NCBI RefSeq assembly: GCF_958450345.1
Contig: NC_088782.1
Coordinates: forward strand, 109,274,358-109,338,357
Source of the DNA: Calliphora vicina
Lineage: Eukaryota; Arthropoda; Insecta; Diptera; Calliphoridae
DNA length: 64,000 bases
Reading direction: 5' to 3'
Every line of letters begins with the position of its first letter. The first letter of the stretch is position 1. A program made the position numbers and the translations under genes. The notes under the pieces were generated by a model, which searched no databases, was not told the origin of the DNA, and was given only the letters and a program-made list of their open reading frames with translations. Shown here one piece after another: positions 1-12,024 of this stretch.

Positions 1-1194
1 AGTTGATATTAAGCCTGATTACTGTAAATGTGTAATCGTTCATCGTCTTTATAAAATATTTACAATGGAAAATGTGTGTGTGTGTTAAATGTTGCTCTTT
101 AAGTGGCATTCACTTCTCTCCTTCTGTCTTGCAAATGAAACTTAAAACGTTTACATTTTATATACACTTACATTTATGACATTCAAAGCAGGAGCGTAAA
201 AAAAAAGATCAGGAGTTGAAGGGGGCTTTTTGGTGCAATTAAAGTTTTAAAGTAATTTGTAATTTATTTTGTGAATTCTAACCCTTTTTATTTTGAAATT
301 CTTATACGTCTCTGCTTAACACTTAAGTATTGTATATTTCTCTTAACAAATTTGAGGTAAAAGTTTATTTTGTGTATTTTTCTGTTTTTGCTACTTGGAT
401 ACAACAGAAAACTTTTTATGCTCCATTATTTAGGTCAATATGTTTTGTATTATGTGTTAATGTCTGTTACATTTTATAAAACATTTTTCCTTAAGGAAAT
501 TGTTGAACAAAATATTTGTAACTTTAAATTTTGTTCTTCTTTTTTTTCGGGTAAAGAATTTAATTTATAAATGTAAAGTTTATAGCAATTAATCTATTAA
601 AGCTTGCATGACCTTTAAACGGAAGTTGTATACAAAAAGTTGCACTTAGAGACCATTTGCTAGGTGGCAATCCCTTTTTTATGGGACCCTATATACATTA
701 AATTCATCTTTCTGTAGCTGTGGTGTTTTTTCTTAAATCAACAAAATATAATTGCTGAAAAACATTAACCGAAAAAATGTAAGGAATTAGTTTCTATCAT
801 ACATTTACAGTGAGCCTCATAAATTTTGGTATTTCCGGTTTTAACTTGGTGGCCTATATTTTTCTAAGCTTTTTGCAATTTTTTCTTCCTCAATTTTGTT
901 TCCTTGAGTGGCAGTGAGTGAAGCCATAAAAAGGATTAGCATTTATTAGTTTAATATTGTGGCTTTTTTCACGTTGCTTTTAGTTAACATGAAATCATGC
1001 ATTAGTCCTTTTTTTTGTTACTTTATTATTGAGGACATGCAAACATTTCCCTTAAGTGACATCTCGTAGTTTTTTTTTGTCCATTTGTTTGTTTGCGGAA
1101 CTAAAATAACAACCTAAAATTAATGGTGGGTAATTCTGTTTTTCTTGCTTACTTAGTTTGTGGCATTAAATATTTGAGCATTTAGGGGGTAAAT
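1..1194. other. AT-rich non-coding DNA
   Basis: No coding region, RNA gene or clear repeat is visible. The longest ORF (370-570) is 66 codons, low in complexity, and resembles nothing I recognise. Confidence 0.6.
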
Positions 1195-1269
1195 GTACCC
1201 TACGTGGGTACAATAGGGTGGCCCTTAATAAGCGAAAGTTGGATTTGGGCCATTCTTTGAGTCTGCTCA

Positions 1270-1770
1270 ACTCAGATGGTCTAACTTGACAAACTGCACG
1301 ATATCGAGACTCACCTGGCCCGTTTTTGACCATCATAGGTCAATGTCCCTCACAGGGCTACCTCGGGCTAGGCTACGAGTTCTGATGTCAGTGCTCACGG
1401 GGCATTGCTTGATAGGTGAGCATGCTAGGAGAATGAATACTCCATATAATGACTTCTGTAGAAGTTGCCATGATGAAGACGAGAATGAGACGATTGAACA
1501 TCTCCTCTGTCTTTGCCCTGCCTTAGCAGGGGTGCGGACTGCGACAATAGGTAGTCCATTTTTGCACGGCCTAGCGGGTCTATCTACTCTGGATGTCAGG
1601 AGGATGGATTCGTTCATTCGTGCGTCAGGTTGGTTCGGCATTGAACCCAGTTCTGACATGTGAAGGATCTCTTGAGGTCCTGAGCATGATCTTTAGGGTA
1701 ACACAAAGGGACCAATTTCATGGACCCAAGTGAGCTGGTTGATAACTACCTGCCTTTATAACCTAACCTC
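1270..1770 (+). pseudogene. LINE retrotransposon 3' end (RNase H-type LINE, C-terminal Cys/His region)
   Basis: The reading frame at 1286-1663 encodes the extreme C-terminus of a non-LTR retrotransposon ORF2. It shows the block LTGHCLIGEHARRMN, then a CRSC...H...C knuckle (FCRSCHDEDENETIEHLL, LCLCPAL), a typical ending of I/LOA-group elements that also carry an RNase H domain. Endonuclease, RT and RNase H are absent, so this is a 5'-truncated insertion. The TGA at about 1661 is followed by a short 3' UTR that ends near 1768 in a TAACCTAACCT-like tail. Similar UTR sequence occurs inverted near 20535-20610. The opposite-strand ORF at 1333-1659 is a shadow. The LINE assignment is firm; the clade is inferred from memory of the family. 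Confidence 0.8.
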
Positions 1771-3300
1771 ACCCGCCAGTCTGGTGAACATTAGTAAAAC
1801 AATCATCCTGAAAAAATTTTAGGTAAATCGGTTGGGGTTAAGACGTGCCGCAAGCCCTCTGAAGTTTTGAGATGCATTTGCAAGGGGAAAAAATTAAATT
1901 TTTTCAGTTTTTGTAAAAATTTTGATATTAAATTATTACTTTTGCAATTTAATTTAAAAGAATCGATATGTATACGTAATTGTCGTTCTAATAAGATATA
2001 AAACACAAAAATTGGATAAAAAATGTTAAAGTTATTAAAAAATCGCCAGGCCATTAACGTGTCTCAGGCCACTAGAACAAGAAACGTATGAACAAAATTA
2101 ACATATTTTGAGAAATATTAAAATAAGAACTTATTTTTACTTAAAATATGTCCCATATTTACTTGTATATGAGTTTTTGTCTTCGTAGGATACCGTTAAC
2201 CTATTCCCAGGTATGACCAAAAAAAATTATTTTTTTTAACGGCAGTTTCAAAACTCCAATTTCAAATTTTTAAAAATTTTGTTAAACAAATTTCAGAATT
2301 TTTTGATCATCACTTGGGGATTTATTGTCAACATAATAGGGAATAAAAATGTGAAAAAATTATGTCAATACCTCCTATAGTTTTTGCGTACCTGCGATTT
2401 AAATTTTGCGGTTTTCGAGAAAAACTAATTTTTTGGCCATATTTTGGCGAATAAGCCGAATTTCCTTACTGTTATGATTTTTAAGTAAAAGCTATTCAGA
2501 ATATTATAGTCCATGTAATTCTAAATATAGTTTGAAAGTTTTATTAAAATCGAAAAACGTCAACCCTTAAATCGAGAAGGTCAAAAGTAAAATTTTTCAA
2601 TATTTGGAATTTTTCATGGAAAAATAGCGAAATGTTATATATTTTTGGGCCGATTTTGATGAAATTTAAGAAAAATATAACATGAAGTGTAGTATTTATA
2701 ATAACAGCACAAAAATTAAAATTAACCCTTAATATCACTTGGAGTTAAAATTACCCCAAACTGCTAAAACCATTAAAAAATAGTCAATTTCAATAGTGCT
2801 GATGAAAATTTGATTTTTATAGGAAACAAACTTTAAAATACTGTGTTTTGTATTAGAAAATAGTATTACGAGTTTGGCAACACATTTCTCAAACGGCAAA
2901 ATATTGTATTTATACCAGATTTTTGCTTTAATAACGTAATTAATATTTTATTGAGGATTTTTGAACAACAAAATTGATTTTATCCCTTTAGTGTATGTAA
3001 TTCTAGAATTTTCAATGAATTTTCTTGATTTTTTTTTTTTAATTTTGGCTTTTATTATTTTTTTTTTTCAATTAAACGATTTTTGAGTTTTGGTATTTGC
3101 AATAAAATTTTAATTTTGGTGAAAGTAGCGATTTTAATATATGTAATTCTCTTCAACTAAAAGAGATAACCTACAAATGTAAGCCTAGTTTTTGTAGATC
3201 TCTAAAGAACTATTTATATTTTAAATTTCAGTTTATAAAATTCTACACAATATTTGCAATAGTTCCCGAGATACCGAATTATTTTCAAAAAAATTCGTTT
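1771..3300. other. AT-rich DNA, probably old repeat
   Basis: Strongly A/T-biased sequence with no coding potential. Phrases such as 'cgagataccg' and short poly-A/T runs resemble the interior of the foldback elements further on, so it may be an eroded arm of one of them. I cannot define its ends. Confidence 0.4.
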
Positions 3301-3304
3301 CTAA

Positions 3305-5222
3305 TTAATAGAACACTATAAAAATAAATGAAAACTTTTTAGACCTCTAAAAACTAGATATAGACACCTTTATATTGATATATAATAATTATTTATTTAG
3401 CTTTATTTCAATTTAATTTTGTGCCAAAAATATGATAAAAATTCTACATAAACCAACTTTTTAATGGGCTATACTAAAAATATTTAAAAACTTCTAGTAT
3501 TCCTAAAAACTACATGTAATTACCTATCCATTGATATATAATACTTTATATAACGCTTTATGTTACTTTAAAATATTCACTGTTCAAATAAGCCTACTAA
3601 AAATGTTGGCTTTACTTTTTGCACAGTGCTTACTATTCACTTCTCATTTTAGCATGGGACCTATGGTAATTTTACAATTGATGGTTTGTTGTTGTTTTTG
3701 ACCATGATTCGTGCTAGTTCGTTTTGATTGGTTAAAAAACGATTGCTATTTTTAGCTTAAGTACTATTTTGGTGACGCAACTTTATCTTTTTTGTAACCA
3801 AAACAAGGTTAGTTAAGTTGGTAAACAGCTACGTTCATAGAATTTGTACATATGGAAAAAAATTCACAAAAAAACAATTTCAAAAAAAAAAAAAAATTTC
3901 CAAAAAAAAATCGCAAAAATAAGAAATTTTATTGAAAATTCTAGAATTACATATTATTTTTTAAAAACTCTAATTTGAAAAAAAAATTTTCTAAAAATCA
4001 CTGTTTTCTGGAAAATTTAATTTTTATTTTATTAAAAATCCAAAAATAATCGCCAATTTCACACATAAAACCCAAAACAGCAATTTTACAAAAAAGCACT
4101 TCGTCACCAAAAATATAAAAATCTTTGAAATCGGATGGGAAACAATGGAAAAAAATTGTGATTTTTAAACATATTTTAATATAATTTAAATTTTGGCGTT
4201 TATTATTTTTTTCAAATAAACGGTCTTTTTGTTTCTGGATTTTTAATATTTGAAATTTTTTGCTGAAAAATTGATTTCGGTGAAAGTAGCGATTTTTGGT
4301 GAAATTAGAGTTTTTTCAAAATAAGCGTTTATTTTAATAAAATTCTAGAATTTTCCATTACATTTTCTGAAATTTTAGTGCTTTTTTTTGTAAAATTGCT
4401 GTTTTTGTTTTTATGTGTGAAATTTTCTGTTTTTGGATTTTTAATAAAATTTAAAATTTGTTGGTTAACAAATTTAATTTTGCTGGAAACAGTGATTTTT
4501 TTTTTAAATAAGCGTTTTTATTAAAATATATGTAATTCCAGAATTTTTAATAAAATTTCTTATTTTCATGATTTTTTTTTGGAAAATTTGCGATTTTTTT
4601 TTCCATTTTTAAAAAAAAAAATTTAAGAATTTTTTTTTGTGAAATTTGCAATATTTTTCCATTTTTTCATATATACAAATTCTATGTACGAAGCAGTTTA
4701 AATATTAACCAACCTTGCATTCGTTACAAAAAAGATAAAGTTGCGTCAACAAAATAGTACTTAAGCTAAAAATAGCAATCGTATTTTAACCAATCAAAAC
4801 GAACTAGCACGAATCATGGTAAAAAAACAACAACAAACCATCAATTGTAAGTTTACCATAGGTACTATGATAAAATGAGAAGTGCATAGTAAGCAATGTA
4901 CAAAAAGTAAAACCAACATTTTTAGATGGCTTATTTTAACAGTGAATATTTTAAAGTAAAATAAAGCGGAATATAAAGTATTATATATCAATGGATAGGT
5001 AACTACATCTAGTTTTTCGAAATGTCAGAAGTTTTTTAATATTTTTAGTTTTATAATAATATAGAGCCTTTGAAAAAGTTGGTTTATGTAGAAAATTTAT
5101 TATCATATTTTTGGTACAAAATTAAGTTGAAATAAATAATTAATATATATTGATGAATATGTGCTTATGTCTAGTTTTTAGAGGTCTAAAATTGTTTTTG
5201 TTTATTTAGCTATATAGTCTAA
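3305..5222. repeat. 1.9-kb foldback sequence (large imperfect inverted repeat)
   Basis: The segment at about 3305-3860 is the imperfect reverse complement of about 4660-5222. Matching landmarks: TAGACCTCTAAAAACTAGA (3340) with CTAGTTTTTAGAGGTCTA (5170); TATCCATTGATATATAATAC (3525) with GTATTATATATCAATGGATA (4977); ATGGTTTGTTGTTGTTTTT (3680) with AAAAACAACAACAAACCAT (4824); and GCAACTTTATCTTTTTTGTA (3778) with its complement near 4730. The interior 3860-4660 continues the symmetry more loosely, for example the CACACATAAAA/TTTTATGTGTG pair at 4060 and 4410, so the axis lies near 4260. No transposase ORF is present. The ATCCATTGATATATA motif is shared with the core of the 14,864-16,811 element, suggesting a related foldback family. 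Confidence 0.75.
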
Positions 5223-5227
5223 CAATG

Positions 5228-6776
5228 CAAAGTGGGGCAGAATCAAAATTTTTTGGAAATAAATCTGGAATTTCTAAACTGCTCTTCAGATTGGTATAAC
5301 ATTTTACATGGGTATAGACTAGGAGCATTCGAGTTTAATTTATTAAACTGGGTCCTACAAATGCTCCAGGGGCGGCGCTATGGAAGTAGGTTACCTGCGA
5401 CATGTAAAATTTTTAAACAACGGCCATTTTTTTGTTTCTCATTTGATTTCAAGGATTTTTATATTTTTGGAAAGCGCTCGGCTAGGTTTTGATCGAATAT
5501 GCTTGCTTGTGCATGTTATCTCTTATAATTTCCTAGTTATAGGCATTTGAAAATTCAAATTAAAAAATGTAGCCATATCATGGTCCGCTTTTTTGTAAAT
5601 ATTGGGCGTACTTTTGGACCGAATGAACTGGAATTTTGTTTGTTAGTTAGATAACTAAATTACCAATAATATATAAAATATTTCAGAGCAATATCGATTA
5701 TAAATAAAAAAATAAACGATTTTCAATTTAAAAATTCAAAAGATAGTAAATTTTTACTGTTCTTTGGGGGAAAGGTGACTTAACTCTTTTGATTATTAAA
5801 AAAAAACTTTCTTTAAGACCTTATAACAGTTTCATGTTTTTCTGTAAAGTGTCTTTACGGAGAACATTTTTGTAAAAAAAACCTGACCTATTTTTCGAAT
5901 ATGTCGCCCCTACAACCTTCGGAAATTGACCTATTGTTTTTATCAAAATTTCAAATTTGGCCCAAAAAATTCCCCAAGCTGGGATTAGAAAATGGAAAGC
6001 AGATTTGAAAACCCTGATGTGTTCCCTATTTGTTCCTAAAGTATTTTTCCAGCCACGAAAGAAAACGTAGAACGTGGGCAAAATTTAAAAGAAAAACATT
6101 TTTGCAATTTTTAACTCTTTTTTTTATTAAAATAAAATTTTCTTTAAGAACATACAGTTTTATGTTTTTCTGTAAGATATATTTAAGGAAAATATTTTGG
6201 TATAAAAATCATGCCTTATTTTTGGAATGCCTATTTTTTTTTATCAAAATTTCAACTTTGGGCCATATGTGCTACAATCCCAAAGCTGGGATTAGAAAAC
6301 GGAAAGCAGCCTTGCAAAACATGATGTGTTCCCTATTTATTACCGAAGTTTTTTCCCAGGCACAATGGAAATGTGGACTCTATGGACAAATGTGTAAAAA
6401 ATACCATTTTTGGGACTTTTAGATCCAATTTTTAGGAATTTCGGGATTCTCTTAGAACTTTTGACAAGTTTTTTTTACACTTTATTATTTAGAATAATAA
6501 ATTTAAAAACCTTTGAAAATTTCATTGAGTTTTGTTAATAAATAAAGATTTTATTACATATTTATTGAGTTCCTAAAACTACTGAAACTTTCTAATTTGT
6601 ATCAAAATTTGAATAGGATTGCAAATTTTAGGAACAATTTGATCCATATTTATTCCGAACTAAATTTTTTTGTTTAGATAAGTTAATTTTTGGTCTTACA
6701 AATAAAATTTGAAGTCAATGTCTCAATTAGATTCAAAAATATGCCATCCTTTAAAAATATTGCAGTTTTTCATACT
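5228..6776 (+). mobile_element. CACAGTG-ended foldback family, 5' part of a degraded copy
   Basis: This begins with CAAAGTGG, then an A-rich spacer, then GGAAATAAATCTGGAATTTC at 5255. The order and spacing match the ends of the complete element at 14,864-16,811. Further in, it keeps family landmarks such as the ATCTCTTATAATTTCCTAGTTATAGGCATTTG region (5519-5550) and, near 6430, the 'gggatt' block also seen near 37,735. It has no right end: a mini-me-like element takes over at 6777. No transposase is encoded. ORFs of 86-130 codons inside it are A/T-rich and unconvincing. Confidence 0.6.
5795..6430 (+). repeat. Diverged tandem duplication inside the foldback copy
   Basis: Two copies of an approximately 320-bp block lie head to tail. 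Each contains, in order, CTTTCTTTAAGA/TTTTCTTTAAGAAC, TTTTTCTGTAA, a TATCAAAATTTCAA run, 'AGCTGGGATTAGAAAA', GGAAAGCAG, and TGATGTGTTCCCTATTT (about 6018 and 6321). Single-copy homologous sequence appears in the relatives at about 15,540-15,720 and 37,440-37,640, so the duplication is specific to this copy. Confidence 0.7.
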
Positions 6777-7850
6777 AAAACAAGTAAGAGTACTATATTC
6801 GGCCGTGCCGAATCTTAAATACCCTCCACCTAAATATGATGGTATAAAATCTGAAATAATATAACAATTGTTAGAAAGACTAGTTTACGCAGAAGATATT
6901 TTATTTCAAATGTACCAAAAATTGTATCTAATTCAGCAATTTATGACTGAAATTCCTATTAGAACATATGAAATTTAACAATTTATATACCTAATAATTA
7001 GTTAATACGTTTGGATCAACATTTTTCCCTTTTAACCTCAAGTGAAGAAACAGAGTATAAAAAAGGGTATACAAATATATTTAGACAAATTTCAAAATAT
7101 TTGGTTGTGGGACTTATGTGGGAGCTATGACCTATTATGAATCGATTGTCATAAAATATTTTTACGTAATTTTTATGTATTTGTGTATGTGCTGTGGCCA
7201 ATTATGGACCAATATTCACAAAATTCAGTATTATGATTTTTGAATACAAATTACTGATCTGTGTATTATTTTGGTTTAATATATGGATGCTATGACCTAT
7301 TATGGTCCTAAGTATTTGAGGGCTATTTTTGTAGAATTTCATATAAACAACGCTATTAACAAAAGTGGACCTTATATGGGAGATATGCCGAATTATGGAC
7401 TAATATTTAAAAAATCTTGTAGTACGATTCTTGGATACAAATTACTGATCGGTGTAAAATTTTGGTTCAGTATAGATTTTCATGGATATTTCTGCAGGTT
7501 AATGTGTTTTCCTGAAGTGGTTCTTATATGGAGGTTATAACCAATTATTGGACCTATCATCGTAAAATTTGATACATCGACTTTTGTATATATTGAATAA
7601 ATTTGTTTTGAATTTCAACCTAATAACTTTATTTGTAAGAAATTTATGAGGATTTTAGTGATTTTCGGGAGTGGACCTTATAAGGGAGCTATGGTTAAAT
7701 ATGGACCGATATTCACAAAATCCAGGATTTACTGGATACAAATTACTGATTTGTGAGTAATTTCATTTTGATATCGATATGTTTTTAATATTTTTTAAGG
7801 TTAATATCTTTTTTCGGAAATGGGCCTTATAGGGGTGCTATGACCAATTA

Positions 7851-9344
7851 CACAGAGGAACAAAATTGACATTTTGGTTTGGTGCCGCGGAAAATGTTTT
7901 TGATAAAACATGTATGGGACATTTCATAGTCAAAACTATCTTTAGTTTTTTTTGAGCAGCTCTTGTTTTTAAGATATCGCGGTTTTAATTTTTTTGGTTA
8001 TTCTGTATTTTTTTCTCTTTTTGTTTGATTATTTCATAAATGGAGACTAAAATTAAAAAATCATTTTTGTACTGGTATTCTACATAAAATTATCTCTTCT
8101 TTGACATCAATTTTGTTTATCTAAATTTCAAGATTTATTGGTGATATCGCAAGGATGTTGAAAATTAACTTTTTTCAGTTTCATCCTTATAAGTTTGACC
8201 TATGGTAAAATGGTTCAAATTTTTCTCACTATATACAATAAAAACATATCAATAAACTAATTTGTATAAAACTATTGAAAGTTCACTGAAAATATACCAA
8301 ACTATTTGGCAAATAACTCAAAGTTTTACAATATTTTTCATATGTTTTTCGTATTAAAAAAATTATACAAATGTTCGTAATTTGAATGTTTTACACCTGC
8401 AAGATTATACATAAACTAAAGATTTAATCAAAAATGTTTTTTTTTTGCTAAATAAATTTCTCTTGTTATATTATTTCATTATGGATAGTAAGATGAGATG
8501 CTGTGTTAAAGATCCTAATGTATTTTCTTATATTTGTGACGAATATATGTTAAAAGATCAGCGAAAATCAATAACATACACTGTTCTCCAATTGTATTTT
8601 GCTTACTTTGGTATTCAAATTCGCAACTTAGACAATTCTTGGATATATAATGTAGAAATAAATCTAAATGTTTGTAAAAATTAATTTTTTTAATAAAAAT
8701 TTTAAGATATTTTCACCAAAAACGCTGTAAATCACGTAAATACAAAATTCGCAATATTTTAAAAACGTCAAATGAAGTATTTATATTGCTTTCGTTAGAT
8801 TTAAATATGTACTAAGAAATAAGACTAATGACTACCTAAAAATTTATTTATAAAAAAAATAGTTTTTTAGGATGTAAAATTTCGGGATATTATCTAAATA
8901 TTTCATTAAATTTTTAACTAATTTTTCATTTTAATTAAAAACTATTTTCGCTATAATACCTTGAATGTTCAGTGCTAAATTTTTATTTAAAATTTTCATA
9001 ATGCACAATTTTATTAAGGATAAAGCTAAAAGAGTCAAAATTCAACTTTCCTGAAAGATCAGACAAATATGCCAAAACATCCATTAGAATTATTATAGTC
9101 AAAAGTAGCATTTGTTTACGTAGACTAGCCTCATGCTAAAAAAAATTCACATTTTTAGCTGCATTACCCAAAATTTTTAAGAAAAACACCAAAAAATAGG
9201 GTATTCAATGAAAATATAAAAACCGCGATATTTCGAAAACGCGAGCTGTCTGGAAAAAAACAAGTATAACATAGTAATGAGGGTTCATCAGTTTGTACAA
9301 AACATAGTTCAAAGCTCGGGCACCAAAATCTCTGTTCCGCAGTG
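7851..9344. mobile_element. 1,494-bp long-inverted-repeat element with TTA target duplication
   Basis: This sequence interrupts one repeat unit of the host mini-me-like element: 'gaccaatta' before it and 'ttatcggcc' after it rejoin as the unit's normal 'accaattatcggcc', giving a TTA duplication (7848-7850 and 9345-9347). The ends are inverted: CACAGAGGAACAAAA... and the complement of ...TCTGTTCCGCAGTG. Symmetry continues inward, for example GATATCGCGGTTTTAA (7972) with AAAACCGCGATATTTCG (9220). A TWA duplication is characteristic of PIF/Harbinger, while CAC ends with a 3-bp duplication also fit CACTA elements, so the superfamily is open. No transposase is seen; it carries a foreign-looking ORF fragment at 8474-8683. 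Confidence 0.75.
8474..8683 (+). pseudogene. Fragment of a multicopy arthropod protein family (DP..F.YIC type)
   Basis: In the frame of the ORF at 8445-8684, residues from about 10 onward read RCCVKDPNVFSYICDEYML, then KDQRKSIT, a YFAYFGI block and a D.SW motif. From memory this matches the N-terminal pattern of an uncharacterised protein family found in many copies in arthropods and some cnidarians: a DP-F-YICG motif, K-QR--IT, Y--YFG and D--WAPH. The expected glycine after YIC is D here, and the normally following Cys-rich stretch is lost at the stop near 8684. No function is known to me. It lies entirely inside the long-inverted-repeat element, so it is either its cargo or a relic of its own gene. 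The family match is moderate and needs a search. Confidence 0.5.
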
Positions 9345-10409
9345 TTATCGGCCAATCTGCATAAAATTTGGTACAGTGATATCTATATATATGAGTATAA
9401 TTTTTGTCGAATTTTAGCATGATAAATGTATTTATAAGAGATTTATGAGTACTTAACTGATTTTTGGAAGTGGACCCTATATGGGAGCTATGGTCAAATA
9501 TGGACCGATATTCACAAAATCCAGTAGTATGATTTCTAAATATAAATATACGGATGTGTGTGAAATTTTGTTTTGATATTGATATTTTTTAGATAGTTAT
9601 GTAGGTTATTGTGTTTTTCGGAAGTGGTCCTTATATGGGAGCTATAACCAATTATCGGCCGATCTTCATAGAATTAGGTACAGCGATTTTGGTATATATG
9701 GGGATTATTTATGTCGAATTTCAACTTGATAGCAACATTTATAAGACATTTATGCTTATTTAAGAGATTTTCGGAACTGTACTTTATATGGGGGCTATGG
9801 TCAAATATGGGCCGATCCACGAAAAATTTTGTAATATAATTTTTTTTTACCACGAAACTTTTTTTGCTGAATTTTATATGGATATTCCTATTCTGTAGGC
9901 ATTTATAGACCATAGAACCATATTTCGGAAGAAATTTGTATGGGGGCTAGGAGAAATCTTGGACCGATTCTTATAATTTTCACCAGAGTTACTCCTTTTA
10001 TCATAAAAGTAACGAGTGCAAAATTTTATGCTATTAGCTGCAATATATTTACAAAAAATGTTCAAAAATATGTGAAAATTATCAATTTTTTTTGAGGTTG
10101 TCAAACATTTTAATTCATAACTTTGGTTCCACTGTACCGATTTCGCTGATTTTCAATACCAAACTGCTTAGGACAATAATAAACATTTTTCTTGCAACTC
10201 TACTGAGTTTGTTTGCGTATTTTGGACGTGAGCGTGTTTTACACAGACGGACAGACAGACGGACATGGCTCAATCGTCTTAGAATTTCATAAGGATCAAT
10301 AATATATATACTTTGTTGGATCTCAGATGAATATTTCTCAATGTTACACACGGAATGACAAACTTATATATACCCTCATTCACCACTTATGGTGGTGGAG
10401 GGTATAAAA

Positions 10410-11530
10410 ATTGTATAAATTTTCTTAATATTTTATTCAACAACAAGTCAATGGTCACAATAAGTCACATTAAATATTTGATTATTTTGGAGGTAATTGT
10501 ACCCAACTCTGCACAGTAGTTAAAGCCTATCTCCTTGTAGTTTAGGAGATTATGATTTATTACCACTTTTTTTACGTGCGCTATTGAAAGTTGTTTGGAA
10601 TTTTATGAGAATTTTGGCTAAATTTTGATCTATTGTAGGTCCATATTAATTATGTAACTTACAAAGTCCGAAAATCTGAATCAAATTGCCGCTCCTGGTG
10701 TGACATATAAAAATGCTTTAATAACCTTTCCTAGATACTGCTAGTCTAAAATGCTTACAAATTATTACCAACAGCTAACATTACCAGTCGACTTATATCT
10801 TCTCTAATGCTCAAATTAATTCTTTTTTTTGCTAATATTCCTTATGTAAAGCCATTAACCTGAACACTTTAGCCCTTAAAATGACTTCAGCTTCTCTGTA
10901 CAGGGTTCATTCATGTCTTTATGACTTTTAAGCAAAAACTAAAAATTCTACACTAAAAAAAACCACCATAAAATTGTAAATGACTGTAATTGAGATTAAC
11001 TTGCAAATTGTTAGTATTCTTGCTTTATGTTACCAAGCTAAGCTGCTACTTTGCTGCTACATTTTTCGCTTTATATATTTCTCTTCATTTTAGCTCATAT
11101 TCGTTTTATTTTATGCAATCTTTTGTTTGCACACTATAGTTTTGATAACAAATTGAAATAATTCGATATGAGTAGTTTTCATGTTGTATTTGCTACTATT
11201 TTTGGTTAGTATGTTAGTTTTTTTTTGGGTGGAACATATGCCAAAGTCATTTTTAATTCATGTTAATCCAAATCCACCATTCAATGGTTTTAAGGCATGA
11301 CATTTTTGTGTGCTGAGGTTTTAGCATTTAATAGAAAAAAATTTATGCTTGAGTGTGGTTAGAAGGAATAAATTGAAAACTGTTATCAATTTGTGCATAT
11401 GTTTGTGGTAATTGATAACGTGAGGGATATAAACAAGTACTGATTTTACAAAAGCACCAAATATTTAAAAGGCTTAACGATTTTTAATAATGAACTCTGT
11501 TTATCTACCTTTACATTGTCTGAGTTTAAA
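10410..11530. other. AT-rich non-coding DNA
   Basis: No gene, RNA or repeat is recognised. Composition and texture are those of unique fly intergenic or intronic sequence. Confidence 0.6.
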
Positions 11531-11718
11531 TTTAGGAAATCAGGTTAAATTTATCTGAGTCTTCTTTTAAACATTTCTTCAGAGACCAGAGATTCCGTGT
11601 GCAGCCACTATTCAGGTAGATTAATTGGGTCAATATAAAACAGATATTCAAGTGACAAAAAATAGTTCCATCAATTGACACACTAACCAACCAGAATGTC
11701 TGATACATATGTAAGTAT

Positions 11719-12024
11719 TTGAGAATTATCATCAAGATCACCGGATCTGAGCAAGTCCAAACATATTCACTTTTAAATAAGATTTACAGTTTACAAGAGG
11801 AATGCCAGAAAAATTCACCATACAAATACACTGATAGAGAATTGTTTTTGTTGAACGAACACTACTTTCATGAGGAAACTAAGGTTCTACCGGTGATGGA
11901 ACACAATGTCATGTTGACGCAACAGTTCCTTCTGGGATGTCAATGGAGGATCCATCCAAACTTCGACATCACGCAGTGGATGTCTCCCCCGAGGCATGTC
12001 ACACAGTGCTTTGTTTTCATATAG
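11719..12024 (+). CDS. Unidentified 101-codon ORF, probably a fragment
   Basis: The frame encodes a protein of ordinary, non-repetitive composition (for example residues 20-75 with SLLNKIYSLQEECQK and DRELFLLNEHYFHEETKVL), unlike the A/T-driven ORFs around it. I do not recognise it. There is no signal peptide or membrane segment. The apparent start (MRIIIKITG) may be an accident, because the richer sequence begins at about residue 9. Neighbours are repeats only, so a decayed transposon or pseudogene fragment is more likely than a free-standing gene. Confidence 0.3.
   Translation: MRIIIKITGSEQVQTYSLLNKIYSLQEECQKNSPYKYTDRELFLLNEHYFHEETKVLPVMEHNVMLTQQFLLGCQWRIHPNFDITQWMSPPRHVTQCFVFI

Larger units (their letters stand above)
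7095..9975 (+). repeat. About 11 copies of a ~150-bp unit inside the mini-me-like element
   Basis: A motif close to GGAAGTGGACCTTATATGGG, then AGCTATGACCAATTATGGAC and CGAT, recurs near 7106, 7190, 7283, 7365, 7517, 7670, 7817, 9467, 9622, 9777 and 9937. Spacing is mostly about 150 bp once the nested insert is ignored. The shorter mini-me copies at 34.9, 38.1, 52.0 and 53.2 kb hold only two or three such units, so the long element looks like an expanded version. Confidence 0.75.
6777..10409 (+). mobile_element. Long mini-me/DINE-1-like element (interrupted)
   Basis: The 5' end reads AAAACAAGTAAGAGTACTAT followed by a hairpin (ATTCGGC-cgt-GCCGAAT) and TACCCTCC. The 3' end carries a GACGGACAGACAGACGGACA GTCY tract (10,243-10,265), the conserved core that follows it in dipteran mini-me/DINE-1 elements, and a terminal hairpin TATACCCTC...GAGGGTATA at about 10,367-10,405. 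These are non-coding, interspersed elements; DINE-1 types are usually regarded as non-autonomous Helentron relatives (established knowledge). The body is a chain of about 150-bp repeats. The total length of 3.6 kb includes a foreign 1,494-bp insert (7851-9344). The mini-me relationship is firm; the Helentron mechanism is inference. Confidence 0.75.

Noticed and set aside
9164..10351. Several 60-80-codon ORFs
   Set aside because: They lie in the ~150-bp repeats and 3' core of the mini-me-like element, with no consistent frame between units.
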